From: Lentisphaerae bacterium RIFOXYA12_64_32
GTDB lineage: Bacteria; Verrucomicrobiota; Lentisphaeria; Oligosphaerales; YB12-FULL-65-16
Reading direction: 5' to 3'
Assembly: GCA_001803235.1 (NCBI GenBank)
Contig: MHBL01000233.1
Span: 1 to 44,103, forward strand
DNA: 44,103 bases
The position numbers and the translations under genes were made by a program. Position 1 is the stretch's first letter, and each line of letters begins with the position of its first letter. Shown here piece by piece: positions 42,525-44,103 of this stretch. The notes under the pieces were generated by a model. The model did no database searches. It saw only the letters and a program-made list of their open reading frames with translations, and was not told where the DNA came from.

Positions 42525-43856
42525 TCACGAGTCGACTTTCGATACATCCACCTCACGTTGCGCCTCGCGTGCCTGGTAGAAATCGAACAACGCCAGGACC
42601 TTGCCGGGGAATTTCCGCAGTTCGTCGGGCGCGCTGGCGAGTCGGTCGAGCAGGGCATATACCTGGGCGACAAAGTCCTTGTCAAAGAACCGGTTCGGGG
42701 GGACCATGTTCCGCGCCTCGGTGAAGAACACATCGTCGCGGTACTCCGAACTGTCCATGCGGTCAAGTTGCAGGCTCTTGAGCACGGGGATGCCGTATCG
42801 GGTCTCGGCAATGATCTTCTGTGCGGCCGGGGCGAGGAATGCCTCGCAGATCTCAAACATGAGCCTGGCGTCCGACGTGCAATTGGACACGAACAGCGAG
42901 CAGGACGCGACGGAGGCGACGCGGCTGCCGTTCCGCTCCGGCACCGGCAGGACGTCGTTCCGGAACGGCAACTTGCCGGCGCCGGAGTGGTTGAGATTCT
43001 GCCGGCAGGTGCAGGAAAAGAGCGTGTTGCCGTGCCGGAAGCTGTACTGTTTGTCGAACGCCTTGGGGTACCAGGACTTGAAGCCGTCCAGGCCGGCCTT
43101 GACGTTTTCCCTGGAGGCCGTTGCGGCAGACTCGCGATCGGGGATGTGCGAGTAGATCAGGTTCATGAGGTTGGCGCCCACGAATTCGCGGTCGAACAGG
43201 GCGATGTCGGTGCGCTTGGCCAGTGACCGTGACAGGCCTTGCACGTCCTCGAAGGTGAGGTCGTAGACGGACCGGAGCGGCTGGAACTGTCCGAGCAGGT
43301 CGAGGTTGCCGCGCCAGACGATGGGCGAGAAGGTGAACGGCACACCGTAGGTCAGGTGGTGGTCGCGGTGGATGGCGAAGCAGTCGCGCTGGTAGTCCGG
43401 CGACTCGGCGAATCGCTGGCCCAGGTCGACACTCAGCGGCGCGAAGAACTCACTGTAGGCGCGTGGGTACAGCGTGGTCTGGATGAACAGCTCGCATCCA
43501 GCCTCGACGGCGGCGGCAACCGTGGGTGCCTTTGTCTCGTACTCGAGATCCAGTTGCGGGAACAGGTTCGACACCGCGGCGAGCAGGGGCTCAAAGGCGT
43601 TGGCGAACGACGGTTCGGGCGCGCGGCAGTAGATGCGCACCTTCCGGCGTCCGACCCATTTGGCGAACGTCCCTACCCGCGGCACCCGTGTGACGAGGCC
43701 ACGCTCGCGGAGCAGGTTCAGCGCCTTGGCGGCGGTCACCGGACTGGTGTGGTACTGCCGCGCGATTTCCTGCTCCGACGGGAGCTTGCCCGCGACCGCG
43801 CCGCCCATGATGGTCTGGGCGATCTGGTCCGCCACGAGTTCGGGCTTGCTCTTCAC
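42525..43856 (-). CDS. GntR-type regulator fused to a solute-binding (type II periplasmic-binding-like) domain
   Basis: 443 residues. Residues 4-68 form a GntR winged helix (LVADQIAQTIMGG, KLPSEQEIARQYHTSPVTAA, ALNLLRERGLVTRVPRVGTF). Residues 72-440 resemble an ABC-transporter extracellular solute-binding protein (LEYETKAPTVAAAVEAGCEL, YGVPFTFSPIVWRGNLDLLG, PVLKSLQLDRMDSSEYRDDV), but no signal peptide is present, so it is a cytoplasmic sensor. GntR fusions usually carry UTRA, FadR or LacI-type (type I) domains; a type II domain is uncommon. A GTG start at 43856 is preferred: AGGAGGA precedes it and the TTG at 43877 would sit inside the palindromic operator. It heads the cluster down to 33644 and probably controls it. 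Confidence 0.85.
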   Translation of the reverse strand: MKSKPELVADQIAQTIMGGAVAGKLPSEQEIARQYHTSPVTAAKALNLLRERGLVTRVPRVGTFAKWVGRRKVRIYCRAPEPSFANAFEPLLAAVSNLFPQLDLEYETKAPTVAAAVEAGCELFIQTTLYPRAYSEFFAPLSVDLGQRFAESPDYQRDCFAIHRDHHLTYGVPFTFSPIVWRGNLDLLGQFQPLRSVYDLTFEDVQGLSRSLAKRTDIALFDREFVGANLMNLIYSHIPDRESAATASRENVKAGLDGFKSWYPKAFDKQYSFRHGNTLFSCTCRQNLNHSGAGKLPFRNDVLPVPERNGSRVASVASCSLFVSNCTSDARLMFEICEAFLAPAAQKIIAETRYGIPVLKSLQLDRMDSSEYRDDVFFTEARNMVPPNRFFDKDFVAQVYALLDRLASAPDELRKFPGKVLALFDFYQAREAQREVDVSKVDS

Positions 43857-43874
43857 GGGGCGGTTTTCCTCCTG

Positions 43875-43892
43875 CAATAGCGTACGCTATTG
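43875..43892. promoter_or_regulatory. 18-bp perfect palindromic operator of the GntR-fusion gene
   Basis: CAATAGCGTACGCTATTG is perfectly self-complementary. It overlaps the downstream half of the minus 10 box and ends just before the ribosome-binding site, the classic position for an autorepressor. I see no second full copy in the window. Confidence 0.75.
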
Positions 43893-43917
43893 TACACCCT
43901 GAGCCACGGGATGTCAA
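43889..43917 (-). promoter_or_regulatory. Near-consensus sigma-70 promoter of the GntR-fusion gene
   Basis: On the minus strand TTGACA (43917-43912), a 17-base spacer and TACAAT (43894-43889) precede the GTG start by about 33 bases. The minus 10 shares four bases with the palindromic operator. Confidence 0.75.
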
Positions 43918-43990
43918 TCGGCGCTGGCGTGGAGGCATGTCAGGGTCAGTCGCGGGTGGAACGACTGCGTGCTGGGCCATGCGTGAGACC

Positions 43991-44011
43991 CCCGTGGCCG
44001 TGTGCCACGGG
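43991..44011. repeat. Solitary hairpin near the right window edge
   Basis: CCCGTGGC, loop CGTGT, GCCACGGG: perfect eight-base stem in the non-coding edge upstream of the GntR-fusion promoter. It resembles the other spacer hairpins in design but not in sequence. Confidence 0.6.
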
Positions 44012-44103
44012 TGAATCGGGTTCGCCCGCCAAGCGTGCGTGTCCCCCCTCTCTTCCCTTATAGTCCCCCCAAACTTATTAATCAGGGCGCGGTGGAGGCC
44101 AAC

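Overview
This is a GC-rich chromosomal window from a bacterium rich in secreted carbohydrate-active proteins. The gene mix suggests a PVC-type bacterium (Lentisphaerota, Kiritimatiellota or Verrucomicrobiota) or a planctomycete-like relative. The indicators are very large secreted proteins with LamG and carbohydrate-binding modules, Gfo/Idh/MocA oxidoreductases next to xylose-isomerase-like TIM barrels, a UroD-family protein beside a GH38-like protein, a GntR regulator fused to a solute-binding domain, and intergenic spacers full of short paired hairpin repeats. The phylum is an inference; the window has no rRNA or other marker gene. I see no tRNA, rRNA, CRISPR array, transposase or phage gene.

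Layout. 387-1646 (+) is a TPR protein, convergent with an orphan GAF-enzyme I protein (ptsP-like, 1846-4197, -). 10145 down to 4610 (-) is a probable catabolic operon: an XRE-cupin regulator behind a near-consensus promoter, a UroD-family protein, a GH38-like protein and an L-fucose-isomerase-like protein, the last three coupled by ATGA overlaps. 13971-10384 and 18855-14368 (-) are two giant exported proteins: a GH20-like enzyme with CBM9-like and other modules, and a LamG/TIM-barrel protein with a duplicated C-terminal module. 19034-19652 (-) is a broken IclR-type regulator. 19738-22278 (+) is an SF1 helicase, convergent with tcdA (23355-22522, -).

31061 down to 23767 (-) is a second catabolic cluster: a Gfo/Idh/MocA oxidoreductase, two sugar-isomerase/epimerase-like proteins, an alpha/beta hydrolase and a secreted heparinase II/III-type lyase. 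A divergent AraC regulator (31576-32616, +) faces it. A small DUF4160-DUF2442 pair lies at 32947-33617 (+). 43856 down to 33644 (-) is a third cluster: a GntR/solute-binding fusion regulator with an 18-bp perfect palindromic operator over a TTGACA-17-TACAAT promoter, a CapA-like phosphoesterase, an M14 succinylglutamate desuccinylase/aspartoacylase-like protein, a propeller-type lipoprotein and a giant rhamnogalacturonan-exolyase (PcRGLX/YetA)-like protein with a LamG domain. Each cluster appears to pair its own sensor-regulator with export-targeted polysaccharide enzymes and cytoplasmic sugar-processing enzymes. The substrates cannot be fixed from sequence alone.

The most unusual non-coding content is the set of hairpin repeats in the spacers. 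I found at least four distinct paired families: A at 10233 and 23477; B at 1, 31309 and 37703; C at 22348 and 26665; D at 27809-27989 with a 38-bp perfect palindrome inside. There are also several single hairpins and short tracts of degenerate tandem words. They look like REP/BIME-type elements whose mobilising enzyme lies outside the window.
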